From UBA685 sp002299005 (lineage in GTDB: Bacteria; Pseudomonadota; Alphaproteobacteria; Puniceispirillales; Puniceispirillaceae): a DNA stretch of 64,000 nucleotides. The notes beneath the pieces are model-generated. The model saw only the letters and a program-made list of their open reading frames with translations. It was not told where the DNA came from and ran no database searches. The position numbers and the translations under genes are program-made. The stretch lies in NCBI GenBank assembly GCA_963966775.1, contig CAXAAH010000001.1:1-64000 (forward strand), in the 5' to 3' direction. Below, in pieces: positions 19,749 through 28,855 of the stretch (the stretch's first letter is position 1; every line of letters begins with the position of its first letter).

Positions 19749-20801
19749 ATGGCTCAGGTTGAATTAAAAGGCGTTAATAAGTCCTTCGGCAAAGTGGATG
19801 TCATCCGCGATGTAGATCTGGAAATTAACAAGGGCGAATTTGTCGTGTTTGTTGGCCCGTCCGGGTGCGGTAAGTCAACATTGCTTCGCTTAATCGCGGG
19901 GCTAGAATCACTGAGCGATGGTGAGATCATCATTGCTGATAGACCTGTGATGGATTTGCCGCCCTCAAAGCGCGGTATCGCGATGGTCTTCCAATCCTAT
20001 GCGCTTTACCCGCATATGACGGTCTTTAACAATATGGCCTTTTCTCTATCGCTAGAGGGTATCTCTAAGGCTGAGATTGCCGCGCGTGTCGATGCGGCGG
20101 CTAAGATTTTGCAGATGGAGCATTTGCTAGACAGACGGCCTGCGGCGCTATCTGGCGGCCAAAGACAGCGTGTGGCGATTGGTCGTGCCATTGTCCGCAA
20201 CCCCGAAGTATTCCTGTTTGATGAGCCTTTATCAAATCTAGATGCGGCCTTGCGTCATGATACACGTGTTGAGATTGCCAAATTGCATAATCAATTAGGT
20301 GCCACGACGATTTATGTAACGCATGATCAGGTTGAGGCGATGACGCTGGCTGATAAAATCGTCGTGCTAAAGGATGGCGTGGTGATGCAGGTGGGCGCGC
20401 CTATGGATTTGTTCAATTATCCAGCAAATGAATTTGTCGCAGGCTTCCTCGGCTCGCCTAAGATGAATTTCTTTGAAGGCACCCTCACAAAGGCAAAGGG
20501 TGATAAGGGGCAATTTGAAGGTGAGGGGCTAAAGACAAAGGATGTCCGCCTTGTCTCGTCTGATAAAGCAAAGGGCGAGGCTGTGCGCCTTGGTATTCGC
20601 CCGCAACATATGCAACTTGACCCGAAGGGTCAGTTAAAAGGCACTGTAACCTTGGTTGAGCGTCTTGGCACTGAGACGATTGTTGAGCTGGTAAGTGAGC
20701 ATGATACGGTGTTCCGTTTTGCCTCGCCAGACCAGCCAGATATCAAGCTTGGCGATAAGGTGTCATTCTCATTTGATCAAGATAAGGCACATTTGTTCTA
20801 A
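19749..20801 (+). CDS. aglK: Alpha-glucoside ABC transporter ATP-binding protein
   Basis: 350 residues, MalK type. Walker [10 protein letters not shown] (36-44), VFQSYALYPHMT Q-loop, [15 protein letters not shown] signature, [13 protein letters not shown]alker B and [10 protein letters not shown] switch are all present. The TOBE part includes LGIRPQHMQL. It is very similar to the SmoK protein in the same window, so the two transporters may share ATPase function as known for some MsmX/MalK-type proteins (inference). Its ATG directly follows the aglA stop. Confidence 0.94.
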   Translation: MAQVELKGVNKSFGKVDVIRDVDLEINKGEFVVFVGPSGCGKSTLLRLIAGLESLSDGEIIIADRPVMDLPPSKRGIAMVFQSYALYPHMTVFNNMAFSLSLEGISKAEIAARVDAAAKILQMEHLLDRRPAALSGGQRQRVAIGRAIVRNPEVFLFDEPLSNLDAALRHDTRVEIAKLHNQLGATTIYVTHDQVEAMTLADKIVVLKDGVVMQVGAPMDLFNYPANEFVAGFLGSPKMNFFEGTLTKAKGDKGQFEGEGLKTKDVRLVSSDKAKGEAVRLGIRPQHMQLDPKGQLKGTVTLVERLGTETIVELVSEHDTVFRFASPDQPDIKLGDKVSFSFDQDKAHLF

Positions 20802-20814
20802 AAGGGGCTAGCCT

Positions 20815-22149
20815 ATGTCAATCTCAGCAGAGCTTCGGTCTTTTCCCTCAGATTTCACCTTTGGCGTCGCCACAGCAAGCTATCAGATAGAGGGCAGTTC
20901 TTTTGGCGGTTGTGGGCCGTCCCATTGGGATGATTTTGCCAAGGTTCCTGGTGCTGTATTTGGCGGGCATGATGGCAGTGTGGCGTGCGATCATTATCAT
21001 CTGTTTGAACAGGATTTAGACCTTATAAAAGAAGGTGGCTTTGATGCTTACCGCTTTTCTTTTTCATGGCCGCGCCTGTTGCCAGAGACTAATCAGCAGG
21101 TAAATTCGGAGGGTGTTGATTTTTACGATCGCTTAATTGACGGCATGTTGGCGCTTGGATTGCGGCCTTTTGCGACTTTATATCATTGGGATCTGCCGCG
21201 CCGTCATGCGCTAAAAGGGGGCTGGCAAAACCGTGATACCGCGCATTATATGGCTGATTATGCCGACCTTATCATGCGCCATTTTGGTGACAGGCTAGAG
21301 ACTATCGCCCCTGTGAATGAGCCGTGGTGTGTCTCGTTCCTGTCGCATTATTGGGGCCATCATGCGCCGGGCTTGCGTGATTTAGATGCGACCGCAAAAT
21401 CAATGCATAATATCCAGCTTGCGCACGGGCTGTCTATTCAGGTGATGCGTGAGGCGGGGCATAAGAATCTGGGCTGTGTTTTAAATAAGGAATATGGCGT
21501 GCCGGTTGATGATAGCCAAGTGGCGGCCGAAAAAACGCATTTGTTCGATGGTATTTACAGCCGCTGGTTTGAAGAATCGATTTTCAAAGGCCGCTATCCA
21601 GAAGAGGTGTTGGCGCTGTTTGGCGATCATATGCCAGAGGGTTGGCAGGATGATATGGCGATTATTGCCAGCCCGCTTGATTGGACAGGCGTGAATTATT
21701 ACACGCGCTCTGTGATTGCCCCTGATAGCAGTGAGCCGCATCTAGGCTTTAAATGTCTTCGCGGTGATTTGCCTAAAACAGATATGGGCTGGGAGATTGA
21801 GCCTGAGGGCTTGGGCTTTTTCTTGCGACGGCTTGCCAATGATTACTGCCCTGATTTGCCGATTTATATCACCGAAAATGGGATGGCAAACGCTGATAGG
21901 GTGGGTGATGGAGCTGTGCCAGATGGGGCGCGTATCGCCTATTTTGAGCGGCATTTGGCTGAGATTGCCAAAGTGATTGATGAGGGCGTGCCAGTTAAAG
22001 GCTATTTTGCGTGGTCACTGCTTGATAATTATGAATGGGCCTTTGGCTATGATAAGCGCTTTGGCCTTGTTCATGTGGATTATGACAGCCAAATTCGGAC
22101 GCCAAAACAAAGCTATTTTGATTGGCAGAGCGGCTTAATGTCACGGTAA
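20815..22149 (+). CDS. Beta-glucosidase, glycoside hydrolase family 1
   Basis: 444 residues, cytosolic, retaining. N-terminal family signature FTFGVATASYQIEG (14-27), acid/base Glu169 in APVNEP, nucleophile Glu354 in YITENG, and the aglycone-site block WSLLDNYEWAFGYDKRFGLVHVDY near the C-terminus. Length is normal for bacterial GH1 enzymes. It starts 13 bp after aglK with a ggggcta site and appears to be the last gene of the alpha-glucoside operon. This suggests that the imported substrate pool includes beta-glucosides or that one regulator controls both linkages. Beta-galactosidase or beta-fucosidase activity cannot be excluded. Confidence 0.93.
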   Translation: MSISAELRSFPSDFTFGVATASYQIEGSSFGGCGPSHWDDFAKVPGAVFGGHDGSVACDHYHLFEQDLDLIKEGGFDAYRFSFSWPRLLPETNQQVNSEGVDFYDRLIDGMLALGLRPFATLYHWDLPRRHALKGGWQNRDTAHYMADYADLIMRHFGDRLETIAPVNEPWCVSFLSHYWGHHAPGLRDLDATAKSMHNIQLAHGLSIQVMREAGHKNLGCVLNKEYGVPVDDSQVAAEKTHLFDGIYSRWFEESIFKGRYPEEVLALFGDHMPEGWQDDMAIIASPLDWTGVNYYTRSVIAPDSSEPHLGFKCLRGDLPKTDMGWEIEPEGLGFFLRRLANDYCPDLPIYITENGMANADRVGDGAVPDGARIAYFERHLAEIAKVIDEGVPVKGYFAWSLLDNYEWAFGYDKRFGLVHVDYDSQIRTPKQSYFDWQSGLMSR

Positions 22150-22215
22150 TTTAGGCTTTATGCTTTTGAAAAGACAGGTATAGTACGGCCAGCTATTCAA
22201 AAGAGGTTTTATGAA

Positions 22216-24162
22216 ATGATTGCGCTAGCAGAGCTAGGACATATCGCGCTGATAATGGCATTGGTGATATCGCTGATGCAGGCAAGCTTGCCCGTCATGC
22301 CGTCTAAATGGGGTGTGTCTGCGCTTGCGCCGCCTCTGCAATTGGGCGCTATGTGGCTTGTTTTTGCGTCATTTGCCAGCTTGCTCTATAGCTTTATCGT
22401 GTCTGATTTTTCAGTCTCTCTTGTCGCGCAACATTCGCATTCAGCCAAACCGCTTATCTATAAAATATCAGGCACATGGGGCAATCATGAAGGCTCATTG
22501 CTTTTGTGGATTGTGATATTGGTCTTGTTTGGCGGTATTTTTGCGATGACAAGCAAGCTGGTTGAGGCACGTTTGCGCCTTTTGACCCTCGCCGTGCAAG
22601 GGCTTGTCAGTGCCGCCTTTTTGGCCTTTAGCCTATTTACCTCTAACCCGTTTGAGCGGATGGCAGACGCGCCTCTTGAAGGCAGGGGCCTTAATCCGAT
22701 TTTGCAAGATGTCGGCCTCGCTTTGCATCCGCCGATGCTTTATTTGGGCTATGTGGGTCTCTCGCTTGCCTTCTCGCTTGCAGTGGCCGCCTTGATAAAG
22801 GGGCAGGTTGACAAAAGCTGGGCACGCTTAATGCGCCCTTGGGTGCTATCTGCTTGGAGCGCGCTAACCGCTGGTATCGCGCTTGGCAGTTGGTGGGCCT
22901 ATTATGAGCTTGGCTGGGGTGGCTGGTGGTTTTGGGATCCTGTCGAAAATGCCTCTCTTATGCCATGGCTTGCGGCAACGGCTTTGATGCATTCGGTGAT
23001 TGTGGTTGAAAAGCGTAACCAGCTAAAGAGTTGGACGGTTTTGCTTGCTATCATGGCATTCTCGCTCTCACTGGTAGGCACATTCATTGTGCGTTCAGGT
23101 CTTTTGACATCTGTTCACAGCTTTGCGTCTGACCCCTCAAGAGGCGTCTTTATCTTGGTGATTTTGCTGATAGCTATCGGCATTCCGCTTATGCTTTATG
23201 CATGGCGAGGCCCACAGCTTGCTAGCGCCTCTGATGCCTCGATGGTAAGCCGCGATACGGCGCTTATTTTCAATAATATCATTTTGGTGATTGCTGCAGC
23301 GATTGTTCTTATCGGCACATTCTATCCGCTGGCGTTGGAATTATTTGCCAATTTGCGTATTACTGTTGGCCCGCCTTATTTCGATGCGACTTTTAACCCG
23401 ATTATGGCGCTTGGCCTTGTGGGGATGGTGCTAGGGCCGCTTGCCGTCTGGCGCAAAGGAAGCCTGCCACGTGCGCGGTTTGTTATCATAACAGGGGGCG
23501 CGGGCGCCGTCGGTGCGACTATGTTTGGCGTTGGTATGACCGCCCATTATTCAGCCGCCGCAATCGCTGGTCTTGGGCTTTGTGGCTGGCTTGGTTTTGG
23601 GATGTTGGCTGATATTCAAAGACAGCTGAAACTGCATCAGACAGGGCGCATGGGCCGTTTGCGCATGCTTGGCTTGCCGATTTGGGGGATGTGGCTTGGT
23701 CATATTGGTATGGCTGTGTTTTTGATGGGGGCGCTTGGTGATGGTCTTGCCAAAAGCGAGGCAGTTGTGCGTGCTATGCCGGGGGATGTGATAAAGCTTG
23801 ATGATAGGCAATATCGCTTTGTTGGCATCTCTCAAAATCAAGGCCCGAATTATGGGACAGTGACGGCCAATTTGACGCTAGAGACGCTGGATGGTGCCTT
23901 TATCGCAGAGCTTGCGCCTGAAAAACGGTTCTATCCTGCTGAGCGTCAAACGACCACAGAGGCGGCCATTCGTGCGCATATTTCAGGCGATGATTACGCG
24001 GTGCTTGGTGATGGTGATGATGAGATGGGCTATAGCTTGCGCCTGTATCACAAGCCGCTTGTCAGTTGGATCTGGGGCGGTGCGCTGATAATGGCCATGG
24101 GCGGCATGCTCGCCTTTATGGGAAGGCGTAGGCTGAAAGATTTAGGAGGCGTCAATGGCTGA
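22216..24162 (+). CDS. ccmF: Cytochrome c maturation heme lyase subunit CcmF
   Basis: Inner-membrane protein of 648 residues with about 14 membrane segments. It ligates heme from CcmE to apocytochrome c together with CcmH. The tryptophan-rich WWD heme-handling motif is WGGWWFWDPVENASLMPWLA near residue 235. The conserved loop VRSGLLTSVHSFASDP follows. The ATG at 22216 has aagagg 9 nt upstream; a 3-codon ATG-AAA-TGA minicistron (22211-22219) overlaps it. The neighbouring genes are ccmG and ccmHI, with overlapping ends. ccmABCDE are not in the window. Confidence 0.95.
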   Translation: MIALAELGHIALIMALVISLMQASLPVMPSKWGVSALAPPLQLGAMWLVFASFASLLYSFIVSDFSVSLVAQHSHSAKPLIYKISGTWGNHEGSLLLWIVILVLFGGIFAMTSKLVEARLRLLTLAVQGLVSAAFLAFSLFTSNPFERMADAPLEGRGLNPILQDVGLALHPPMLYLGYVGLSLAFSLAVAALIKGQVDKSWARLMRPWVLSAWSALTAGIALGSWWAYYELGWGGWWFWDPVENASLMPWLAATALMHSVIVVEKRNQLKSWTVLLAIMAFSLSLVGTFIVRSGLLTSVHSFASDPSRGVFILVILLIAIGIPLMLYAWRGPQLASASDASMVSRDTALIFNNIILVIAAAIVLIGTFYPLALELFANLRITVGPPYFDATFNPIMALGLVGMVLGPLAVWRKGSLPRARFVIITGGAGAVGATMFGVGMTAHYSAAAIAGLGLCGWLGFGMLADIQRQLKLHQTGRMGRLRMLGLPIWGMWLGHIGMAVFLMGALGDGLAKSEAVVRAMPGDVIKLDDRQYRFVGISQNQGPNYGTVTANLTLETLDGAFIAELAPEKRFYPAERQTTTEAAIRAHISGDDYAVLGDGDDEMGYSLRLYHKPLVSWIWGGALIMAMGGMLAFMGRRRLKDLGGVNG

Positions 24163-24721
24163 TAAGATTGTGCCACCAAAGAGACCGCGCCTTGCCTTTT
24201 TGTTGCCTGTCATGGCGTTTTTGCTATTTGCGGTGATGGCGGCTGTTGGTCTGCAAGGCACGATTAATGGCACCCGCACGCAAGATCAATTGCCGTCAGT
24301 CCTAATAGGTAAGGCCGCGCCAGCATTTCCCGCTACGGCCTTGAATGAGGCACTTGCCAAGCCTTTATCGGCGTTCAAAGGCCAGCCTGTTTTGGTGAAT
24401 ATGATGGCAAGCTGGTGTGCGCCTTGCCGGGCAGAGATACCTGCATTGGCCTTGCTATCAGAAGAGGTGCCTGTGATTGCTATCGCTTATAAGGATAAGG
24501 CAGAGGATACGGCCGCGTTCCTTGAGCAATATGGCAATCCGTTTGCGGCTGTTTGGATGGATTATGATGGCACGGCTGGCATTGGGTGGGGCATTTATGG
24601 CGTGCCAGAGACCTTTTTGCTGGATGCTGAGGGGCGAGTTGTCTTGCGTCATGCGGGCCCTGTTTTCAAAGACACCATCACAGATATCATCCGCCCAGCC
24701 CTTGCAGAGTTAGCTAAATGA
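24155..24721 (+). CDS. ccmG: Thiol:disulfide interchange protein CcmG/DsbE
   Basis: 188 residues. An N-terminal membrane anchor (~12-32) holds a periplasmic thioredoxin fold. The redox motif is WCAPC (Cys88, Cys91), and a cis-Pro loop YGVPETFLLD follows. It reduces apocytochrome c or CcmH before heme attachment. It overlaps ccmF by 8 bp and ccmHI by 4 bp (ATGA), so the three are translationally coupled. Confidence 0.95.
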   Translation: MADKIVPPKRPRLAFLLPVMAFLLFAVMAAVGLQGTINGTRTQDQLPSVLIGKAAPAFPATALNEALAKPLSAFKGQPVLVNMMASWCAPCRAEIPALALLSEEVPVIAIAYKDKAEDTAAFLEQYGNPFAAVWMDYDGTAGIGWGIYGVPETFLLDAEGRVVLRHAGPVFKDTITDIIRPALAELAK

Positions 24722-26304
24722 GAGCTGTTAGGACTGTTCTATCAGTGATGCTGGCACTATTTGTGGTCTCGTCTGCGATGATGACAGCCCATGCGATCGC
24801 ACCAGAAGAACAGCTATCAGATCCGGCGCTAGAAGAGCGTGCCAGAGACTTATCGGCGCAGTTGCGTTGTCTTGTCTGTCAGAACCAATCGATAGATGAT
24901 TCAGATGCTGAATTGGCCGTCGATTTGCGCCGCGAGGTGCGCGTGCAATTATCAGATGGTCTCGCAGATGACGCTATCTTGCAAAATTTGCAAGCCACCT
25001 ATGGCGATTATATTTTATTAAACCCGCCTGTTAGCCGGGCAACCTACTTGCTATGGGCGACACCGTTTTTATTGGTCATCCTCGCCGCTGGTCTGTTTTG
25101 GCAATTCAGGCGCACAAGCGCTGTGTCCCTGCCAGATGAGGCAGAAGATGAGTTATCGGAAGATACAAATGATGAGGCTCTATCACGCCCCCTAATTGGC
25201 GGGGTGGCGGCGGCCATCATAGCGGTGACAGGGTTGCTTTATTGGCAAATTGGCCGGCCAGACATTGCCGCACAACCTATCTCAGAACGCGCAATAGAGC
25301 GTCAGCAAGCACAATTGCAAGAGGCAAACCTTACGGCGTCTTTGCAAGAAGCGCTTGCGACAGCAAAGCAAGATGCCCAAAACAGGCCGTCATCCGTTGA
25401 AGCTTATTTGTCGCTTGCCTTGGCACATGCACGCCTTGATGAATTCCCCCAAGAAGTTTCAGCCCTGCGCCGCGCATTGTCTCTATCAGAAGAGGCGCCT
25501 ATCATTAAGGCGCTGCTGGCAGAGGCGCTTAGCCGCCAAGCTGATGGGCAGATTACCCTGCCAGCAAGAGCGCTTATTGAAGAGGTTTTGGCCATCCTGC
25601 CGACAGAACCACGCGCCTTGTTTATGGCAGGTCTTGCCGCCTATCAAGATGAGGCCTATGGGCAGGCGATTAGCTATTGGCGTCAATTGGCGGTGAGTGC
25701 GCCAAGCGGCACGCCTTGGCCAGATCTTGCGCGCCGCAATATCATCACAGCCGCAGAAGAAGGCGGCCTTGCCCTGCCAGCTGAATTTGCAGATGTACCA
25801 GATAGCCCGATACCAGATGCTGAGACAGTCGAGGCCATTGCCTCAGCGTCTGATGAAGATCGTGCTGAGATGATAGCCGCTATGGTCGAGGGCCTTGAGG
25901 CGCGCCTGTCAGAGGCGCCAGATGACCGTGAGGGATGGCAAAGGCTTATTCAGGCACGACGCGTGCTGGTGGATGAAGAGGGGCTCCTGCGGGCACTTAT
26001 CGGGGCAGCAAAAGCGTTGCCAGATGACCGTGAGGCGCAGTTGGATTTGCTTGAATATGGGCTCTCGATAGAGGCGCCGGCGCTATGGCTTGCACAGGCA
26101 ACAGACGCGCTAGCGCGTTTGGCACGCTTTGAGGATGCCACGCTAGAATATCTGTTCTTCGCTGGTCATGTCGCACGCTTGCAAGGTGATAAGGCACAGG
26201 CTATTGCCCATTTTGAAGCGCTTTATCAGCAAATTCCGGATGATGTCAGCGGTTTCAAAGCCCAATTAGCCGCGATTATCACCCAGCTAAAAGACGACTC
26301 TTAA
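24718..26304 (+). CDS. ccmH: Fused cytochrome c maturation protein CcmH-CcmI
   Basis: 528 residues. The N-terminal CcmH part has a signal sequence (1-27), the redox motif LRCLVCQNQSI (Cys51, Cys54) and a membrane segment at ~108-128. It continues without a break into a second membrane segment (~160-180) and a long TPR-containing periplasmic region, which is the CcmI apocytochrome chaperone part. This fusion is also seen in E. coli CcmH, although here it is considerably longer. It overlaps ccmG by ATGA. It ends 15 bp from the convergent DMGDH-family gene with no obvious terminator between. Confidence 0.92.
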   Translation: MRAVRTVLSVMLALFVVSSAMMTAHAIAPEEQLSDPALEERARDLSAQLRCLVCQNQSIDDSDAELAVDLRREVRVQLSDGLADDAILQNLQATYGDYILLNPPVSRATYLLWATPFLLVILAAGLFWQFRRTSAVSLPDEAEDELSEDTNDEALSRPLIGGVAAAIIAVTGLLYWQIGRPDIAAQPISERAIERQQAQLQEANLTASLQEALATAKQDAQNRPSSVEAYLSLALAHARLDEFPQEVSALRRALSLSEEAPIIKALLAEALSRQADGQITLPARALIEEVLAILPTEPRALFMAGLAAYQDEAYGQAISYWRQLAVSAPSGTPWPDLARRNIITAAEEGGLALPAEFADVPDSPIPDAETVEAIASASDEDRAEMIAAMVEGLEARLSEAPDDREGWQRLIQARRVLVDEEGLLRALIGAAKALPDDREAQLDLLEYGLSIEAPALWLAQATDALARLARFEDATLEYLFFAGHVARLQGDKAQAIAHFEALYQQIPDDVSGFKAQLAAIITQLKDDS

Positions 26305-26319
26305 AGAAAACCGCATAAG

Positions 26320-28767
26320 TTACGAGCGCATAGCGGTGCCTTCAGGGTCATAGATAGGCGCGCCTTGGATAGTGGCCTTATGGAATGCGCCTAAAATTTC
26401 AACATCTAGGACAGTGCCAGCATCTGCATATTCAGCCGCAACATAGGCCATCGCCATGGATTGCCCGACATGATGCGCATAAGCCCCTGAGGTGATATAG
26501 CCGACAGCCTCGCCGTCCTTTAGCACCGCCTCATCAAGTGTTGCGTCAATCGGGCTGTCCACAGTAAGAGTGACTAATTTGCGCGCGACGCCCTCTTGTT
26601 TGAATTTTAAACTGGCGTCCTTGCCAACAAAATCCTTGTTCCAATTGATAAAGGCATCCATGCCTGATTCAACGGCGTTAAAGTCAGGGCGGAATTCTAG
26701 CCCCCATGCGCCCCAGCCTTTTTCAAGGCGCAAGGACATCAAAGCGCGGTTGCCATACCAGCGATAGCCCAAATCTGCGCCAGCCTCTTCAATCGCTTCA
26801 GCCAATTTAAGCAAATATTGCGGGCGGCAATAAATCTCATAGCCGAGCTCTCCTGAAAAGCTGATGCGGTTGAGGATGACAGGTACACCGCCGACATAGC
26901 TCATGCGGCAATCACGGAATTTGAATGCCTCTGCTGAGACATCATCTCTTGTAATCGCGGCAAGAAGGGGGCGTGATTTTGGCCCTGAAAGCGCGATGCC
27001 ATGCCATTGTTCTGTCTGATTTTCATGGCTGACATCATCTGGCAAGCTTTGGGCAAAAAAGCGTGAATGCGCATCTTGCATCGCGCCTGACCCGAACAGC
27101 ATGAAATGTTCCTCATCAAAGCAAGCAACGGTCAAATCACCATAGAGCCGGCCTTTTTCTGTCAGCATAGGCGTCAAAGTCATGCGGCCTTTTTGTGGCA
27201 CTGTGCCGGCAAGCGTTTTATTCAGCCAGTCTCTTGCGCCTTTGCCTTTGATTTCATGTTTGGCGAAATTGGCAATCTCAATCCCTGCCACATGTTCGCG
27301 CACCGCTTTGACTTCTTTTGCGACATAATCATGCGAGCGATTGCGCTCAAAGGTTGGGTCTTCCCATGCATCTTCGGGGCTATCAGCGAACCATAGCACA
27401 TGTTCAAGGCCAAATGATTGGCCCATGCGCGCGCCCTTGGCAATCAGCCTATCATAGAGGGCGGTTGTCTGTTGCATGCGCCCCTTTGGCAGTGTCTCGT
27501 TCGGGAAGGTCATCACAAAGCGACGTTCATAATTCTCAGTTGATTTGACGGTGCCCCAATCAGGAGAGGCCCAATTGCCAAAACGCGCAACATCCATCGC
27601 CCAAACATCAATCGAAGGCTCGCCATCAATCATCCATTCGGCCATCGTCAGGCCAACACCGCCACCTTGACAGAAGCCGGCCATCACACCGACCGCACAC
27701 CAGTAATTCTTCATGCCCGGCACAGGGCCAATCATCGGATTACCATCAGGGCCGAAGGTGAAAGGCCCGTTAATCGCAGATTTAATGCCCGCATTGCCTA
27801 GCGCAGGGATACGCTCAAAGCTAAGCTCTAGCCGGTCAGCAATATGGTCAAGATTGGGGTTCAATAGCTCATGGCCGAAATCCCACGGCGTGCCTTCAAC
27901 CTTCCACGGCACGCCCACAGGCTCATAGGTGCCAAGCAACATGCCGTCACGTTCTTGGCGAAAATAGACATTGGCCTCATAATCAATACCGCAAGGCAGG
28001 CGCGTGTCTGATTGTGCGATCTCATCAATCGCCTCGGTAATCAGATAGTGATGTTCCATCGGTTGCACAGGGATATTCAAGCCGCCCATATGGCCAACTT
28101 CGCGCGCCCATAGGCCGCCACAATTCACAATATGCTCAGCGTTAATCACGCCCTTTGGGGTTGTCACATCCCATGTACCATCAGCACGCTGGCTTGTCGC
28201 TGTTGCCGGGGTATAGGTGAAATATTGTGCGCCATAATGACGGGCCGCCTTGGCAAAGGCATAGGTCGTGCCAGACGGGTCTAAATCGCCATCTTGGTCA
28301 TCCCAGAGCGCGGCATAATAATGTTTTGGGTCAATCAGCGGATGGCGTCTTGCGACTTCCTCTGGCGAGATAAATTCCTGTTCAAGGCCCATATAGCGTG
28401 CCTTTGAGCGTTCACGCTTTAGGTAATCATACCATGTCTTATTCGAAGCCAGATAAAAGCCGCCTGTCATATGAAGGCCTGTTGACTGGCCTGATAGCTC
28501 TTCAATTTCCTTATAAAGGTTGATGGTATAGCTTTGCAGGCGGCTGATATTGGGATCAGAGCTGATGGTGTGAATCTGACCTGCCGCATGCCAGCTAGAG
28601 CCTGAGGTCAGCTCATCACGCTCAAGTAATACGACATCCTTCCAGCCGAATTTGGCGAGATGAAATAAAATAGAACAGCCCACAACACCGCCGCCAATAA
28701 TCACAACCTTCGCATGTGATGGCAGGGTCTTTGTGGCAGGTGTGTTATCTTTGATAATTTCAGGCAT
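26320..28767 (-). CDS. FAD-dependent dimethylglycine/sarcosine dehydrogenase-family protein
   Basis: 815 residues in two parts. The N-terminal DAO-type flavoprotein domain (~20-400) has the FAD loop IGGGVVGCS (24-32) and TSGSSWHAAG, where His60 is the residue that carries covalent FAD in DMGDH. The C-terminal GcvT-like folate-binding domain (~430-810) includes RMTLTPMLTEKGRLYGDLTV, split at that boundary, and SFSGELGYEIY. Expected reaction: oxidative N-demethylation of an N-methyl amino acid with formaldehyde captured on tetrahydrofolate. AAGAGGA precedes the ATG. It is downstream of the MttB-family gene, separated by 71 bp that contain an 18-bp tandem repeat, and both are probably in one operon. 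Confidence 0.88.
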   Translation of the reverse strand: MPEIIKDNTPATKTLPSHAKVVIIGGGVVGCSILFHLAKFGWKDVVLLERDELTSGSSWHAAGQIHTISSDPNISRLQSYTINLYKEIEELSGQSTGLHMTGGFYLASNKTWYDYLKRERSKARYMGLEQEFISPEEVARRHPLIDPKHYYAALWDDQDGDLDPSGTTYAFAKAARHYGAQYFTYTPATATSQRADGTWDVTTPKGVINAEHIVNCGGLWAREVGHMGGLNIPVQPMEHHYLITEAIDEIAQSDTRLPCGIDYEANVYFRQERDGMLLGTYEPVGVPWKVEGTPWDFGHELLNPNLDHIADRLELSFERIPALGNAGIKSAINGPFTFGPDGNPMIGPVPGMKNYWCAVGVMAGFCQGGGVGLTMAEWMIDGEPSIDVWAMDVARFGNWASPDWGTVKSTENYERRFVMTFPNETLPKGRMQQTTALYDRLIAKGARMGQSFGLEHVLWFADSPEDAWEDPTFERNRSHDYVAKEVKAVREHVAGIEIANFAKHEIKGKGARDWLNKTLAGTVPQKGRMTLTPMLTEKGRLYGDLTVACFDEEHFMLFGSGAMQDAHSRFFAQSLPDDVSHENQTEQWHGIALSGPKSRPLLAAITRDDVSAEAFKFRDCRMSYVGGVPVILNRISFSGELGYEIYCRPQYLLKLAEAIEEAGADLGYRWYGNRALMSLRLEKGWGAWGLEFRPDFNAVESGMDAFINWNKDFVGKDASLKFKQEGVARKLVTLTVDSPIDATLDEAVLKDGEAVGYITSGAYAHHVGQSMAMAYVAAEYADAGTVLDVEILGAFHKATIQGAPIYDPEGTAMRS

Positions 28768-28792
28768 GATCTATCCTCTTACTCTTAATACA

Positions 28793-28855
28793 AAGCATCT
28801 GTTTAATACCAATCATCTGTTTAATACCAGGCATCTGTTTAATACCAGGCATCTG
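28793..28855. repeat. 18-bp tandem repeat over the stop codon of the MttB-family gene
   Basis: Three complete 18-bp units (core gcatctgtttaatacc) and a partial fourth run from 28793 to 28855. On the minus strand each unit re-encodes D-A/D-W-Y-stop, so the last codons and the stop of the methyltransferase gene are triplicated in frame. Confidence 0.9.
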
